DNA of 64,000 nucleotides from Coprinopsis marcescibilis (GCA_004369085.1 ML210240.1:43086-107085), one strand, 5' to 3'; shown: positions 48,310 through 60,697, numbered from the stretch's first letter. Program-made: numbers and translations. Notes: generated by a model from the sequence alone, not told the origin.

Positions 48310-48854
48310 GGGATGCAATTGCATCACGGAGGCCGTTGTTCCCGTCTTCCCTTTTTGTATCCTTGCTGAACGGGCATTACACCTACGCCTGACCTCATTC
48401 AGCTTTTACCTGTTACGCCGTTTCCTCGTCCTCCGTCACGTTCTCTTACTGATTAACTTCTTCTTTATATCTAATGGCCTTTCTGATTGCCTGAAACCTG
48501 ACTTTTTCTCTTCTGGCCGCGGCGTACTCGAATCCGAAATGAAACGGCGAACTCCTGGCAACCACATCTGGCGCTGGAATGTTCTTTTTCTCTGTCGATT
48601 GTAGTCTGCAGGTCACGGGTAGGTGTTAATGCTTGTTCTACCTTTCATTTCCGGGTCCCCAACAATCATCCACGAGCTATCCTGCCAAAACTCACCCAGG
48701 CGAGATGTGCCATTCCGCTTTTCGAACCTTTACCTAAAGATCCAGGAAAGCAGATACTGATTCTTTTCGCAGAGTATCACCTCGAACCTCCATCTCATCT
48801 CAAGCTCCATCATCCCGCCCCATCCTTGACAACTCGCCCGACTCGAGTGTGAAC
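48310..48854. other. Upstream region of the tetraspanin gene
   Basis: Pyrimidine-rich stretches precede the start codon, as is common in promoters and leaders of highly transcribed fungal genes. A possible 5' UTR splice acceptor (ttttcgcag) lies near 48773. No gene seen. Confidence 0.35.
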
Positions 48855-50417
48855 ATGAACCACGCCTCCGACTCCTCTCCCGATACACCTAACTACCGAG
48901 GGCGCACCCTTCGAGCGACCGACGCCAATGGGTTTCGTTCGTTGCAGAAACCAGCCGCTCCTGCCATGTCTCCCCTTGAGCCTCCATCTGCGCCTTTTGC
49001 CCAGCGCACCTCCAGTCCAGCATTCTCGTCCGGCAGCTCCCGCGAAGATTCGCCTGGATTGGCGGATTCGCGGTCGAGGCTGTTCAAGTCCGGATCGTCC
49101 TCCAACGTGCCAATGGTTGGTGCACCTGGCCTGTTGAATTCTTCAGGGTCCGCACATGGCAGCAACGTCTCGCTGTCGACACATTTTCTCCCTTCTAAGT
49201 TTTCGAGCACGATGTTGGATGCTGGACCGCGTCGGAGAAGGATGAAGGGGAAGGACATTGAGATGGATCCGCTCCGGATCCCCAAGATGGGAGGAGGCGT
49301 GGAGGCTTTCAGGGCAGGGGAGCCTCGGATGGGTGGAGGAAGGGACGATGATGACGATTACCATAATTACGGCCACGAAGATAGCAGGGCGACGACCACC
49401 AGTCGGACTGGGCTCTGGACGTTCTGGAAGAAGGATGGCGGTATTGGCGGCAACTCAAGAACCGGATCGTCATCTGCCAAGAAGATGCGATGGAACCGCT
49501 TCAAGTGGACACTCTTCTTCTCCAATGTGATCTTCACGGTCTACTCTTTCCTGTTTCTTATCGTGTGCCTGCTTACTTGGTTTAATGCGTGGACAGGTGC
49601 GGATGTTGTGCGGGTCGGGAACCGGACGGAGCTGATTATCTCTACGCTCGCGTGCTGCATGGGGCTGTTCACGAGCCTGGTTGGGTGGGCAGGGATTTTG
49701 ATGAACAATCGGATGTTCTTGGCGATTTACTCGTTCTTGTGCTGGATCACCTTCATCTTCTTGGTTGTTCCGGGCTACCTCACGTACAAGAAGCGGACGT
49801 TCAATTTGGAGGGAAAGGTCAATGCGCAGTGGTCAAGGGACTTGGGTGCGGAGGGGAGGATGATAGTTCAGGGGCAGCTCGAGTGTTGTGGCTACTTTAG
49901 CCCGTATGTGGAGGCGACGGTCAGCCAGACGTGTTATTCGCGGAGTGTGTTACCGGGGTGCAAGAAGGGGTATATTGACTTTGAGAGGAAGTTGTTGAAG
50001 AAGTGGTATACCGTTGTTTTTTCGCTTGTTCCGGTGCAGTTGATGGTGATGGTGGTGGGCTTGATATGCTCGAACCATGTTACCTATCGGTTCGGGAAGG
50101 GTATGATGCCCAAGGCGTATAGGTTGAGCTTGAATAGCATGGCGGTGATCATGGAGCAGTATGCTCAGTGCGTTAAATTCTCTATCTTGCGTTCTCGTGG
50201 TTATCAGTGCTGATTAAGGTTTTGGATGTGGTTTAGGCAGCTTGTGGAACACTATGGTGTGGATCTTGCGACTGATATCATGGAACAGGACAAGGCACCG
50301 CGGATGCCTAAAGATCAGGAAAAGATACCCTCCCTATCTTACCTTAACCACTTGAACGGGAATTCTCTCTCGAGCTCTGGGGGCACGAGTTTGATGGGAT
50401 TGGGTGGCAAGGGATAG
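48855..50417 (+). CDS. Fungal tetraspanin
   Basis: Two exons, 48855-50167 and 50237-50417, give about 497 aa. A long cytosolic N-terminus (about 215 aa) is Ser/Pro- and Gly-rich with basic RRRRMKGK. It precedes four hydrophobic segments at about aa 218-245, 260-285, 290-312 and 393-415. The large loop between the third and fourth segments contains the tetraspanin signature LECCGYFSPYVE with further cysteines (QTCYSRSVLPGC). The short first loop contains NRT, a possible N-glycosylation site. Fungal tetraspanins organise plasma-membrane domains and are linked to polarised growth. The subfamily (TSP2- or TSP3-like) is not resolved here. Confidence 0.85.
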
Positions 50418-51476
50418 GCGTCAAGGAAGTCGGACGGGACTTGGACTTTCCCGATGGTTCCCTCTCCTCCACTCCCTTCTCGTCGGACATCATCGCATAC
50501 CTAGCACCACCACTACTTCATCTAAAACCCATTCTCTGAGGCCATCTCATCTAACAAGAATGAATCGACGTTTTCAGAATACAATTTATTATATGTGCGC
50601 GCACGTTTTCTATAGAATCCCCCCATCATCCTCCTCACATTTATCGTTATTATCGAATAATGTTCGTTGTTCTTCTTTCTTATATATTTCGTCGCTTGCC
50701 TTTTTACTATTACTTGTACCCGTAGACGACGCGAACTGCGGTTTTCGAAGAGATTGTGTTTCCAAGGCTGTAGGATGAACTTTGGAAGCGAGGACTGGAC
50801 TTAGGAGCGTGACATGTGACACCCTGTAACGCGTCACGGTTCTTCGAACTGTGACACCAGGCTTTCTTATCTCAGGTGGTTGTGAGGCTCAATACGATGT
50901 GTTGACTGTCATATAGTCTCCCGGGGCTGTGTGGTAGGAGTGGTCAGGGATTTCTCAGGCTACGATCGCGATTATGCGATTGTGCTGCATAAGCGCCCGC
51001 CGAGATTTCCCACTGCCCACTGAGTCCAGGGCTAATTCTCGACTCAAAATGCATAACCGCTAACTTCACCGAATTGGATGTACCCTGCATCCCATTTTCG
51101 ATGGTTTTTGGGATTTATTCCGCCTTTATACCTCGCGGGAGCTTTGATTTGGAAGAGATTCGACTTGGGTAGCACTGTACAGGGGCGATCGGTCTTGCAC
51201 CCTGAAACTCTTGTTCTGGGTTCACATGTTCTTTTGTCACCGTGGTCCTGGAAAGGAATTATGAAGGGGCTGAACGTTCCCTTCTGGTGTAGGAGCGACG
51301 TAATGGGTTGTTATTCTATAGATTCTTACTCCTAGAAGAGATGTTAACTGTCCCTTCATCCAAGCTTGAACCCCAGGCGGTACTGCGGAGATGATGGAGG
51401 TCAAGTGGCATGCTAACATGCCGAAGCCTGGATGGTATATAACAGCTTGATCAACGCTAACATACCTCACCTTCAA
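50418..51476. other. Intergenic; P450 promoter at right end
   Basis: About 1 kb without a supported gene. A TATA-like GTATATAA lies at 51435-51442, some 35 bp before the P450 start codon. Nothing else recognised. Confidence 0.45.
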
Positions 51477-53750
51477 ATGTCCTCTGCAGACCATTCGCAG
51501 TATCTACACCAGCTATCGGCGCTCTCCGCTAGGCAGGTTGCTGGGCCCGCTCTACTCGTCGTTCTAGGAACTTGGTTCCTCCTACGTCGCTTTTCTAGCT
51601 CTCGTGTCCGTACTCCAAAGCTCAAAGGACCGACTGGCAACAGCCTTCTGTTTGGTGTGCTAGGCGAGATCAACCGGGGGAATAGCCCTGCCCTGTTTGA
51701 CAAGTGGGCCAAGGAGTATGGAACGACATTCAGCATTGATATGGGCTTTGGGAAGACTGGGGTCGTATTGGGCGACGTCAAAGCCATTGCGCATTTCCTC
51801 GCTCGCGATACGCTCACGTACCGACAGATGAAGTTTAACACCGTTTTGCTTGAGCTTATCGTATGTTCGGCTCTGACTACTGTGGATTGTTGATTTATAT
51901 TGTGTGTTTCTAGCTTGGGCCTGGGTTGCTGTGGGCTGAGGGTGAAGTTCATCGTCGGTATGTCCAGGTGCTTGGGATTGCACGAAGAAGTAGTAATCTG
52001 ATGCGATACGCAGCCAAAGAAGACCTTTGACCCCCGCCTTTAGCAATAGCTCCATCAGAGGATATCTTGATGTATTTTATGCCAACGCACACAAGGTGAG
52101 TTCCACGTTCACAATCTAGCATATTGCGCTCTTATAGCTTTATTCAATTCATTCAATTTCAGCTCAAATCGCAATGGGAAGGAATAATCGACTCGGGGTC
52201 GTCGACCATCGATGTTCAGAATTGGTAGGTATTTTAGACTTTATTCTTCATTTCCTTCTGAGCTAGAGCGCTTCCAATAGGATTGCCAAGACAGCGCTCG
52301 ATAATCTCGGGATTGCTGGATTCGGCCATAGCTTTGGCTCTCTCGATGGAAACGAGCCAGAGGTTGTGGGTGTATTCGATAACTTTAGGCCCCCAAGCGA
52401 GGTAGGGGCGGTATCCAAGATCATGTTCTTGTTGGCGCCGTTGATCCCCGCGCTCCTTTCAATCCCGACCGACGGTGTAAAGCTCCTCGCCAGCACCAAA
52501 GCCGCGATGAAGCCAATTGCGGAGGGATTGATACAGAGCGCCAAGCGTCAGATCAGTCAGGCTCAGGACACAGAGTTGTCAAAGTCTATTATTGGGCTCT
52601 TGAGTGAGTGGATATTTGCTGTGTTTCGTAAGTGATGGCCACGCTGACGATTCCTGGATGTGATTAGTCAAGGCGGAATGCGCAGAGTCAGGGACATTTG
52701 GTGCCAAGTCTGAGGAGGTGATTCTGGCTCAGGTAAGACATCCTCCAAAACTGGGTTAGACGCAGGATAATGACCGGTTTATAGATGGTATGCTTCCCGT
52801 CCATGTTACGAGATGCGCGGATTAAGAATTTTTTTAGAGGACCATTCTTTTTGCTGGTTATGAAACCACAACATGTAGGCTTTTCAACTTTGGCTTACTC
52901 TGTTTCCCAAAGACCAATGGTTAAACCTCTTATGCCCGTAGATAGTCTTTCGGTACGTTGTGCTTGCAGATTTCAATTCTGGATATCTGATAGCCTGACA
53001 ATATCCCACAGTGGGCCTTTATTGAGCTATCCAGAAACCTTGAGGTCCAGCAAAGACTACGCAAAGAATTGATGGAACTCGGAACGGATCCTACATACGA
53101 GCAGCTCATGTACGGGCTTCCCTATCTGAACGCAGTCGTGCAAGAATCCCTCAGACTGCACGTACCGGTACCAAATATCGTTAGAGTGGTAGGTTTGACA
53201 ATGTTCTCTCCATGCACGTGTTGATAGACGAGCGACTTGCTATACAGGCTCATGAAGACGATATGATACCTCTATCCGCTCCGATCACAACCACGGCAGG
53301 AATGGTTATCTCCGAGCTGCCGATCGCCAAAGGAACATCTGTCTGGAGCTCGTTCACTCAAGTCAACCAGTCCGAGGAGATTTGGGGAGCAGATGCGAAA
53401 GCGTTTAAGCCCGAACGGTGGCTTGACGACAACCTGACTGCTGGAGCCAAGTCAATCCAGGGATATCACCACATCCTCACGTTCTCTGACGGGCAACGTA
53501 TATGCCTTGGCCGTGCATTTGCGATTGCGAACATAAAGGTACGCTCCAGTCATACTTGGAATCAAAGCCTAGAGACAGACGCTCAACATAATGATAGTCC
53601 ACCCTATCTGTTCTTGTTCGTAACTTTGAATTTGAGCTCCCAGATGGACCAGACACGCCGATCGGTGTGTTCAGAGCAGCGGTAGCGAGGCCAAAGGTTG
53701 ATTCTGAAACGGGATCTCGCTTGCCATTGAAAGTCAGACGAGCAGACTAG
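51477..53750 (+). CDS. Membrane-anchored cytochrome P450
   Basis: Twelve exons (51477-51860, 51914-51957, 52014-52095, 52163-52224, 52281-52603, 52668-52732, 52785-52787, 52838-52874, 52942-52952, 53012-53188, 53248-53538, 53598-53750) close in frame to about 543 aa. The N-terminal anchor AGPALLVVLGTWFLL is followed by HRRQRRPLTPAFSNSSI, the I-helix LFAGYETT (about aa 326), K-helix ESLRLH (ExxR), KPERW and the heme loop FSDGQRICLGR (Cys at about aa 481). All catalytic motifs are present. It should be an ER monooxygenase; substrate and CYP family are not resolved. The 3-nt exon (ATG) restores the expected AQMRTILFAG sequence. Its 3' end is duplicated at 57333-57470. Confidence 0.9.
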
Positions 53751-54590
53751 ATCGATTCTGATAGCTCGTATAGTGTCATCACATAGCGATTGAAATGACA
53801 TCGTATCGGCCACGCGAAATTTAGCCCCTTGAGCCCCTAACCCGACGCGTCGCGTCGAGCAGCCGCTGACATTGGAACATAAATTAGTCCGCAATATGCC
53901 TAACCCTGTCCTTTCCTTATTCTTTAGATGGGCTCCAGAGTTGTACATCCTCATGAGAGAGCAGTATGCACTAAACTCGTTGGTGTAGACCCTCAGCGGG
54001 AAAGATAAAAAAGAATATCGTCCCAAGACGACATGTTAGTATTAAGCGGCATTGAATCGGCATGATGCTGGATTCCCATGGACGGTTTTGAATTTTCAAC
54101 GTTCAACATTGCGACCCCCTCCCACCTTGCTCGCTTGACCCTTGTCGAAGAGGACTGGGCTGGGAACTTGCGGTCAATTATAGTCCAACCTCTTTCGTGT
54201 GTAATTACAACTGATCCGAGCGAATAACTCCGGTGGGAATGCATTCGTCTGTAGTCCAGGAACAGCTTCTACCGTAGAGAACGGAGCAGACACTTGGGCG
54301 CCGGAATGGCCCGCCTGGCCTTGGAATCCGCACACACACACACACAAACTCTCTCTCAGGTTGTCAACCGCCATATGGAATGGATGACGCAACAATGGGC
54401 AGATGTACAAGGCACTCTTCTCCTCACACCTTGAGCACCACGGTCCACGGCTAAGGCGTGCTTTCCTCGTGGGCGGGAGCGACATTTGAACGGATGCAGA
54501 AAAGTCATTAATCTAGAATCCGCACAATTACAACTCCACAAACGAGGGCTAGTCATTCTCAAATGGAGGCCCAAGAAGCAACATTTCAGG
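53621..54590 (+). repeat. Segmental duplication, copy A
   Basis: Contains the last ~130 bp of the P450 coding sequence, the P450-NLR spacer and the first exon of the next NLR. Three blocks match 57333-57930 in the same order and orientation: about 53621-53776, 54056-54190 and 54396-54590. Identity is high in blocks with indels between. A (CA)n run sits at 54331-54346. Confidence 0.8.
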
Positions 54591-57127
54591 GTAAGAGCTG
54601 GGCGTTGAGTCTTTAGCTTCCTCCTTCATCCAGACCCATGATCTGTGCTGATTTTTCCCAAGAGGAATCCTTGGCACTCAAGCCTGCGAGCCAACCGGGC
54701 ACTTCCGTGTCCGATATTGCACAACAGCCAGCACTGACGATTGAAGCGCCTTCAGTACAAGGTGATCTACTGCCTAGGCCCCATAACCATAACCGCACGT
54801 ACTGAAGAGATCACCCAGCCTCTCCCATAAATGTAACCTCGATGCAGCAGCAGCCGAGCTTCCATGGCGGCATTTTGTCTGGGGCAACTGGAGTTACGAT
54901 CACCAGCTCATACTTAGTGGCGCAATCAGCGAGCTTGTCAAATCGCATGAATGGTACGTTTACTATGATTGACCTGTGCTACTGGTCTTTTGAACAAGGA
55001 TTAGTAGGTTTGGGGCTCCTCAAATCAAGCATTGCCACAAGTGCCCTGTATGACTCTCTCGAACGCTTCGACCCTCCGAAGTGTGATGAGGATACAAGAG
55101 TTAACCTCATAACTGAACTTTCCAACTGGACAAAGGACAAAACTACCATTCAAAGGATACTCTGCATAACGGGGCCAGCTGGATCGGGCAAATCCGCGTT
55201 ACAACAAACGATGGTAGAAGAGTGCGCAGAGAGTGGCTCGCTGCTTGCTGCATTTTTCTTCTACTCCCAGGACACACGTCGAAACAACCTTAAGGCAGTC
55301 ACTCCCACACTCTCCTATCAAGTCTCTCAATACATTCCTACTTCCAAGGAACCAATCATCAGAGCAGTCGAGGAAGACATCACAATATTTGACCGCGCCA
55401 TCGACCGTCAAGTACAAAAGCTCATCGTTGAGCCGATTAGAGAAGCCCTCAGCCAACCCGGGGTTTCCCCGGAACTATTGCCGAGGAACATTTTTATCGA
55501 CGGAGTTGACGAATGTAAAGGGGAAGAGGACCAGGCCTTTCTCCTACGCGTGGTGCATGAGCTCGTCCTCGCCATCAGTCATGATGACTTTCGCCTGAAG
55601 GTTTGCTTGGCGGGTCGTCCGGAATATGCCATGCGCACAGCACTTGCCAAAAATGGACATCTCAAAGAAAGCGGGCTGCTTTACCACATCGATCTCAGCG
55701 ACCACGATGCCACCTCCGATATTCGGCTCTTTCTGGAACGAAAACTGCGCGCTATCGCAAGAGCGACAACCTACCCTCTGCCTTCGACGCAGTGGCCATC
55801 CGAAGAAGACATCCAGAGACTGGTCGACAATGCTTCTGGGCAATTCATCTACGCCGCGACAATCGTGAAATACCTGTCGGAGCGCCGCCGATCCCCCGTC
55901 AAGCAATTGCAGATGATTCTGCAATGGAGACCCGGTGTCAAACAAAGGGAACGACCTTTTGCTGCCCTTGACGCACTTTATACCGACATCTTCGTCCATG
56001 CAGGGGAAGCTTACGCAGCGAGCAAAGATATAGACGACACTCTGTATCTCGTTCGATACATCCGGACGCTTGTCAAGATTAAATCAGATGAATTTCAACC
56101 CACAGTGTCTGCGGTGGAGCAAATGCTGTCCCTCGATCCGGGGGAGTTGGAAGTAATCTTTTCCGACCTTCACTCTATCACGCGATCCTTCCAAGAGGAA
56201 AAAGAAACCCAAGAAGCCGTCTTCGAAGTATATTTTCATCACAAATCTGTGGAAGACTTTTTGCAAGATTCGGACAGATGCGGACCTCTCTTCGTATCCT
56301 CCACAGAGATATCCTACAGCCTTATTCTACCCTGCATTAAATTCCTGTGTCAAAAACCACTAGGTGTGTCCTATTCCTCGATGGTAATGATGTGACCTCC
56401 GTTTTGACATATTTATCTTCAGCCATGAAGAAGGTGAGCGGTGGCGACAGCTCAACATACTACACCACCAGGGCTGTTTTAGATGTGCTGGTTAATGCAC
56501 TCGAGGAAGTGATTCCCGTTAGTGATGAGGGGCAACTGAGCCAAATTTGTAACTGGTGCAACGAGCTCAAAGCAAGTCGCGGCCTAGAAGCCTTGGGCAA
56601 GCATATTCGCTCCTTGAGAGCATCACAAGGTACATATGTCCAACCATTTGAAGAAATAGCGTCTTTGCTTGAACAGTGTCACAAGCTGGGCTTGACCGTG
56701 AGTTTCCTAACTTCCTCGAGTAATCATTTCCCAACCATTGTTCGAATTCATACAGAGCAAGTCTAGGCATCCAGAATGGATACTTCCGCTGCAAAATCTT
56801 CAAAAGCTGGCGCAATGTGTTCACAAACGCAACGAAGTTGATTGGAACGACATTGGATCAGTGGAAAGCTTGCAGCTCGACAGTCATACCGAGTATCTGG
56901 ATGACGAACTCAGCGATACTGAGGAAGGTCAAACCGGTGCTAACCAGGACGATGACTCGGAAATCAGGGGTAGTCCAGCAGCAGCGCAGGCGACACTCGA
57001 AGTGATCTCGGAACCAAGCGACAGTCAAGGAGACCGGAGAAAACAAAGAAACGGTGGCCCAAAGGGATCCAGTCTGCGCCGATCTTTTCGAAAATTCTAC
57101 AACCGGCTACGCATGGTCATTTCCTAA
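54563..57127 (+). CDS. Repeat-less NACHT NLR-like protein, basic C-terminus
   Basis: Exons 54563-54590, 54663-54761, 54819-54953, 55005-56363, 56423-56697 and 56756-57127 give about 755 aa. The third exon carries the family motif SFHGGILSGATGVTITSS and is phase 1-1. NACHT has Walker A GPAGSGKS (about aa 144) and Walker B FIDGVDE (about aa 251). YFHHKSVEDFLQDSDRCG is near aa 498, then the helical C-terminal part and SKSRHPEW. Unlike its relatives, it ends with an acidic segment (DDELSDTEEGQ, NQDDDSE) and a strongly cationic amphipathic end (SLRRSFRKFYNRLRMVIS). The gene lies between duplicated segments 53621-54590 and 57333-57930. Start chosen at the ATG whose exon keeps all later phases. Confidence 0.8.
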
Positions 57128-57332
57128 CACATATACCCAAAAATCAGTCGCTACCATTTTACACACCGTCCTTACGCTGAATAGCTTGAATGTAGCCGAT
57201 ACCTAAGTATATTATAACAATGAACCCGCTACAACGACAATTGCGCTAGAAAAGGCCACGGTCGCCGAGAAAGAGGTCGACCCAGATCCACCCCCATCCA
57301 TAGGCCCAGCAAACCCAGGAGCCTCACCTCGG

Positions 57333-57930
57333 AACTCTAAATTTGAGCTCGCAGATGGACCAGACACGCCGATCGGTGTGTTCAGAGCTACGATAGCGGG
57401 GCCAAAGGTTGCTTCTGAAACCGGCTCTCGCTTGCCATTGAAAATCAGACGAGCAGAGTGGACTGGTTTCAATAGCTCGTGTACTACGTAGGAACGGCAT
57501 TGGGTCGGCATGATGCTAGATTCCCGTGGTCGGTTTTCCGACAGTGCGACATCACGTCCCTCCCACCTTGCTCAATTGACACTTGCCGAAGAGGACTGGG
57601 CTGGTGAACTTGCGGACATTCAACGTTCATTAGTCTAACCTCTTTTCGTGCAATTGCGATTGATATGCTGATGCAAACAAATAACTCCGATGGAACGCAT
57701 TCATTCAGTTTGTCAGCCGCCATCATAGTAGGGCACTCTTCTCCTCACACCTTGAGCACCGCGGCTAAGGTGTGCTTTCCTCGTGGGCGGGAGCGACATC
57801 TGAAACGGATGCAGGAAAGCCACTGCGATCTAGAATCCGCACAATTACAACTCCACAAGCGAAGCGGTCGGTCATCCCCAGTGGAAACGCCGGACGCAAT
57901 GGAACGCAAAAAGGTGCAAGTTTCGGAGAA
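57333..57930 (+). repeat. Segmental duplication, copy B
   Basis: Same-orientation copy of P450 tail plus NLR upstream sequence. It includes an open P450 C-terminal stretch (FELADGPDTPIGVFRA), the spacer blocks (gaagaggactgggctgg; cacaccttgagcaccgcgg; ctagaatccgcacaattac) and a degenerate equivalent of the NLR first exon near 57899 (caATGGAACGC). No NLR body follows; the transposon end begins near 58007. Confidence 0.8.
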
Positions 57931-58035
57931 TGACAGAATAATGACAGGAGGTTGCAGATCGGTGCGTAGTTGTGCATGTTTTTTTCCGCTATTCATGCAT
58001 ATTTCACACTAATGGAAGCCAATGCCTCGGTGTAT

Positions 58036-58211
58036 CTGCATTGAGCCACATAGAACTGCATATTCTGCTCGTCGTTTATCGCTTCTCTGTAGACTGCTTC
58101 TCGATTCGACATGCACTAGCCTGCAACTCGATGCAATTTACTGCATAAAATTAAGATGATTTATGTATTACACGAGCTGCATACACCCGCATTCTACCGC
58201 GTTTCTCTGCA
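58036..58211. repeat. Sub-terminal CTGCA repeats
   Basis: CTGCA occurs at 58036, 58056, 58121, 58141, 58177 and 58207, mostly as CTGCA(T/A), plus CTGCAG near 58305. CACTA-type elements carry such clustered short motifs inside their ends, where an element-encoded protein binds. Spacing is irregular (about 20-65 bp). Confidence 0.6.
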
Positions 58212-58346
58212 ATCCATCACCGATACCACCCGGGCCTACATATACTCGATAGTAGACACCCAGAACTCTCGAGTCCTGCTACCCCGGCTCCTTTAGCTAC
58301 ATCGCTGCAGCTCAGCTGAAGGAAGGGTCATATAGACTCGCACCTA

Positions 58347-60400
58347 TCAGGCCACAGGCCCAGCCAGGGCACCGAGAGATTCCAATGTTGAAACAGCCTC
58401 TTGTGGGCTCAAATTCGCAATGTAGGCTTGGAGAATGCTTGTCGGTGCGAGTTGTTCAGAGACCTCTTTCAATTTCTTCCGCTGTCGGACAGCATTTGCG
58501 TATTCCTAAGCTAGTTAGAGACAAAGCCCACGTAACGATCACAACACATACCTTTGCGACACTATCAGGTATGTTCTTGAAGTATTCCGTGAATTCCTTC
58601 TTTGGGAGACCATCACCGTGAATGTCAATGTAGTCGATCAGACAGAGGTTGCTGTAAGCCAGCAGTCAGCCATGTTAGAGCAGTAGAGAGCTAGAACTTA
58701 CCAGGCAGTGATAGCCGTCGAAGGCTTCTCAGTGTTTAGCTTCTTTGGAGGAGGAGGAGGAGGAGTTGAGCCTGGGACATATGGATCTGCCGTGGTAGTG
58801 TGTACCGATGTCGGTATTTCTACAGTTTGGCTGTTGGAAACACAGGTTAGAAGCTGTGCTATAGTAGGGGAAACTGCACTTACAAGGGATCGTCAGCTGG
58901 CACCGTCTCTTCCTCTCTGAGGCTTTCTTCATCTATGGACCAACGTAAAATCGGGAGTGCAGGAGCTTGAGGCAGAAGACCACACTTACGATTTGTCCCA
59001 GCAGCTACAGAATTGTCAGTGCGACCTTGAGGCCCCCCATTCTCGCTCTCTTGCGATACAGACATGGAACCCTGAGCAGAAGGGGTAAGTGGTGTCACAG
59101 ACCCGGAGGATGCTTGAGATGGTCCTTCGACTGATTGCAATGGCCCAGAATGCTGGCCTCCAATCTGGCGAATAATGTCGTTGCATGGCCTTGCTGGGGA
59201 TGGACTGGATGGGTGGTTGGTGCTTGAGGCAAAGCCAGATGTACTTGGAGCTGAAGAACCTGCCGCCGCTGGCACTGCTTGAGAACTGATCTGCCCGTGT
59301 GCCACAGCGATTGGGCCAGTTTGGTAAGAACAAAAAGAAAGAAATGAGAACATACATTGTACACGCACCGCCTCTCCTTCAATTTTTATCTTCTTCCGAT
59401 AGGCAGAGGTATCCCCGCCTCGCTTTCGTTTCGGTTTGGGGAGCGAGACACTTAGCCCATACTGGGCCGCAATAAGAGGACATCCTGGAGTGATATGGTG
59501 TCAACAGTCATTTAATAACAATAATATACACTCACGAGCTTTGCTGTCCCTGCTTTGTTTCCATTCAGAATGCTTGCGCCCACCGAATTCTTTGAGTTTC
59601 CAGTCTTCATTGCAATATCGAAGTTCAGGGAACTTTCGATGCATCTGGGCTGTAAAAAAATCACGAACAACTGGGAGCTTGTTCCCCCAGACCTCTGGAT
59701 CGATCCAGAGGTAGTAAAACTGGTCAAACAGTGCGAATGCTTCATTTCGCATTTGCTCCAACCGCACCGAGCCAACAAATTGACCTGCAATATTGGTTAT
59801 GAATTCCCACCGCTCGGGACCATTCTCGTTACTGTTTGCAGATCTGTTGGTAGCATCCTTTAGGTCGTCCTTGGTCCAGTAGGTGCACATCGCATACTGG
59901 AGCTCTCCTTGAACTGGCTGTGGGCCCAGCGGAGAGTTCCGATTGAGCTGATTGAGCATGTTCTGCAGCTTTTCAATTCCCGTTTCAACATGGGATGAGC
60001 CAGCAGAGCTGCCTGTTGGACTTGGCCCGCTGCCGTGTATAGCAGGTGCATGAGGAGTGGGAGATTGCAGCAATCTCTCGACCATAGCTTCGAGACGGCC
60101 AATTGTTTCTCTTCAATGGAATACTTGAGTAGATTATAACTAGAAGATAGAGATCTAGAGTACTCACTTTCCTTGCTCATATCGGGTGGTTACCGCCGTT
60201 AGCTCATGAGAGACACGCATGTACTCAGCCCACAGAGTCCGATAGGAAGAGTTTCCCATGTCGTTGGAATTTGGAAGCTCGAAGCCAAATCCTCGACTAT
60301 CCTGCGAGCTAGATGTGCGGGACATCCCTATAAATTCAAGGTCCTGGCTATCTGGCCTCTCTGATTCAAATCGCTGCACAAACGATATCGGCTTAGACAT
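58347..60400 (-). CDS. Transposon companion protein, unknown function
   Basis: Eight exons (60168-60400, 59536-60110, 59369-59484, 58990-59290, 58884-58932, 58702-58830, 58552-58651, 58347-58505) join to about 553 aa. The N-terminus is Ser-rich with a short coiled coil (ETIGRLEAMVERLLQS). A globular block follows (YWTKDDLKDATNR, ERWEFITNIAGQFVG, LWIDPEVWGNK, WKLKEFGGRKHSEWKQSRD), then a basic nuclear-localisation-like KPKRKRGG and a long Ser/Gln/Pro linker. It ends with a helical segment (KKEFTEYFKNIPDSVAKEYA, NAVRQRKKLKEVSEQL). The position next to Tnp2 in the same orientation suggests the second gene of the element, analogous to plant TnpA; no sequence match to TnpA is claimed. Confidence 0.65.
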
Positions 60401-60697
60401 TTTTGAGAGTTCTCAGTACGTACTTGACTTGAAGACCTCGAGCGGTTATGATATAGTTGATGGCCTGGAAGTGGCCCATTCAAGGGGGTTTCAGATTGAG
60501 AGAAAGGAGTATCAGCACGAGAGCTTGGACGATACATAGTGAATGGTACAAGGAAGAAAAAAGCAACTTCCAACGAGTCCCAATGCTTCAATACTTTGAC
60601 AGCTGGAGACGTGACCTAGTACCTATAATTAGCACAGTTTCTATGAAGCTGCGATACAGAGCAAGTTTAGTATTATGGTAGGCGGTTAAAAGGCTAG

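Noticed and set aside
54331..54346. (CA)n run as a regulatory element
   Set aside because: A short simple repeat in a duplicated spacer; no evidence for function.
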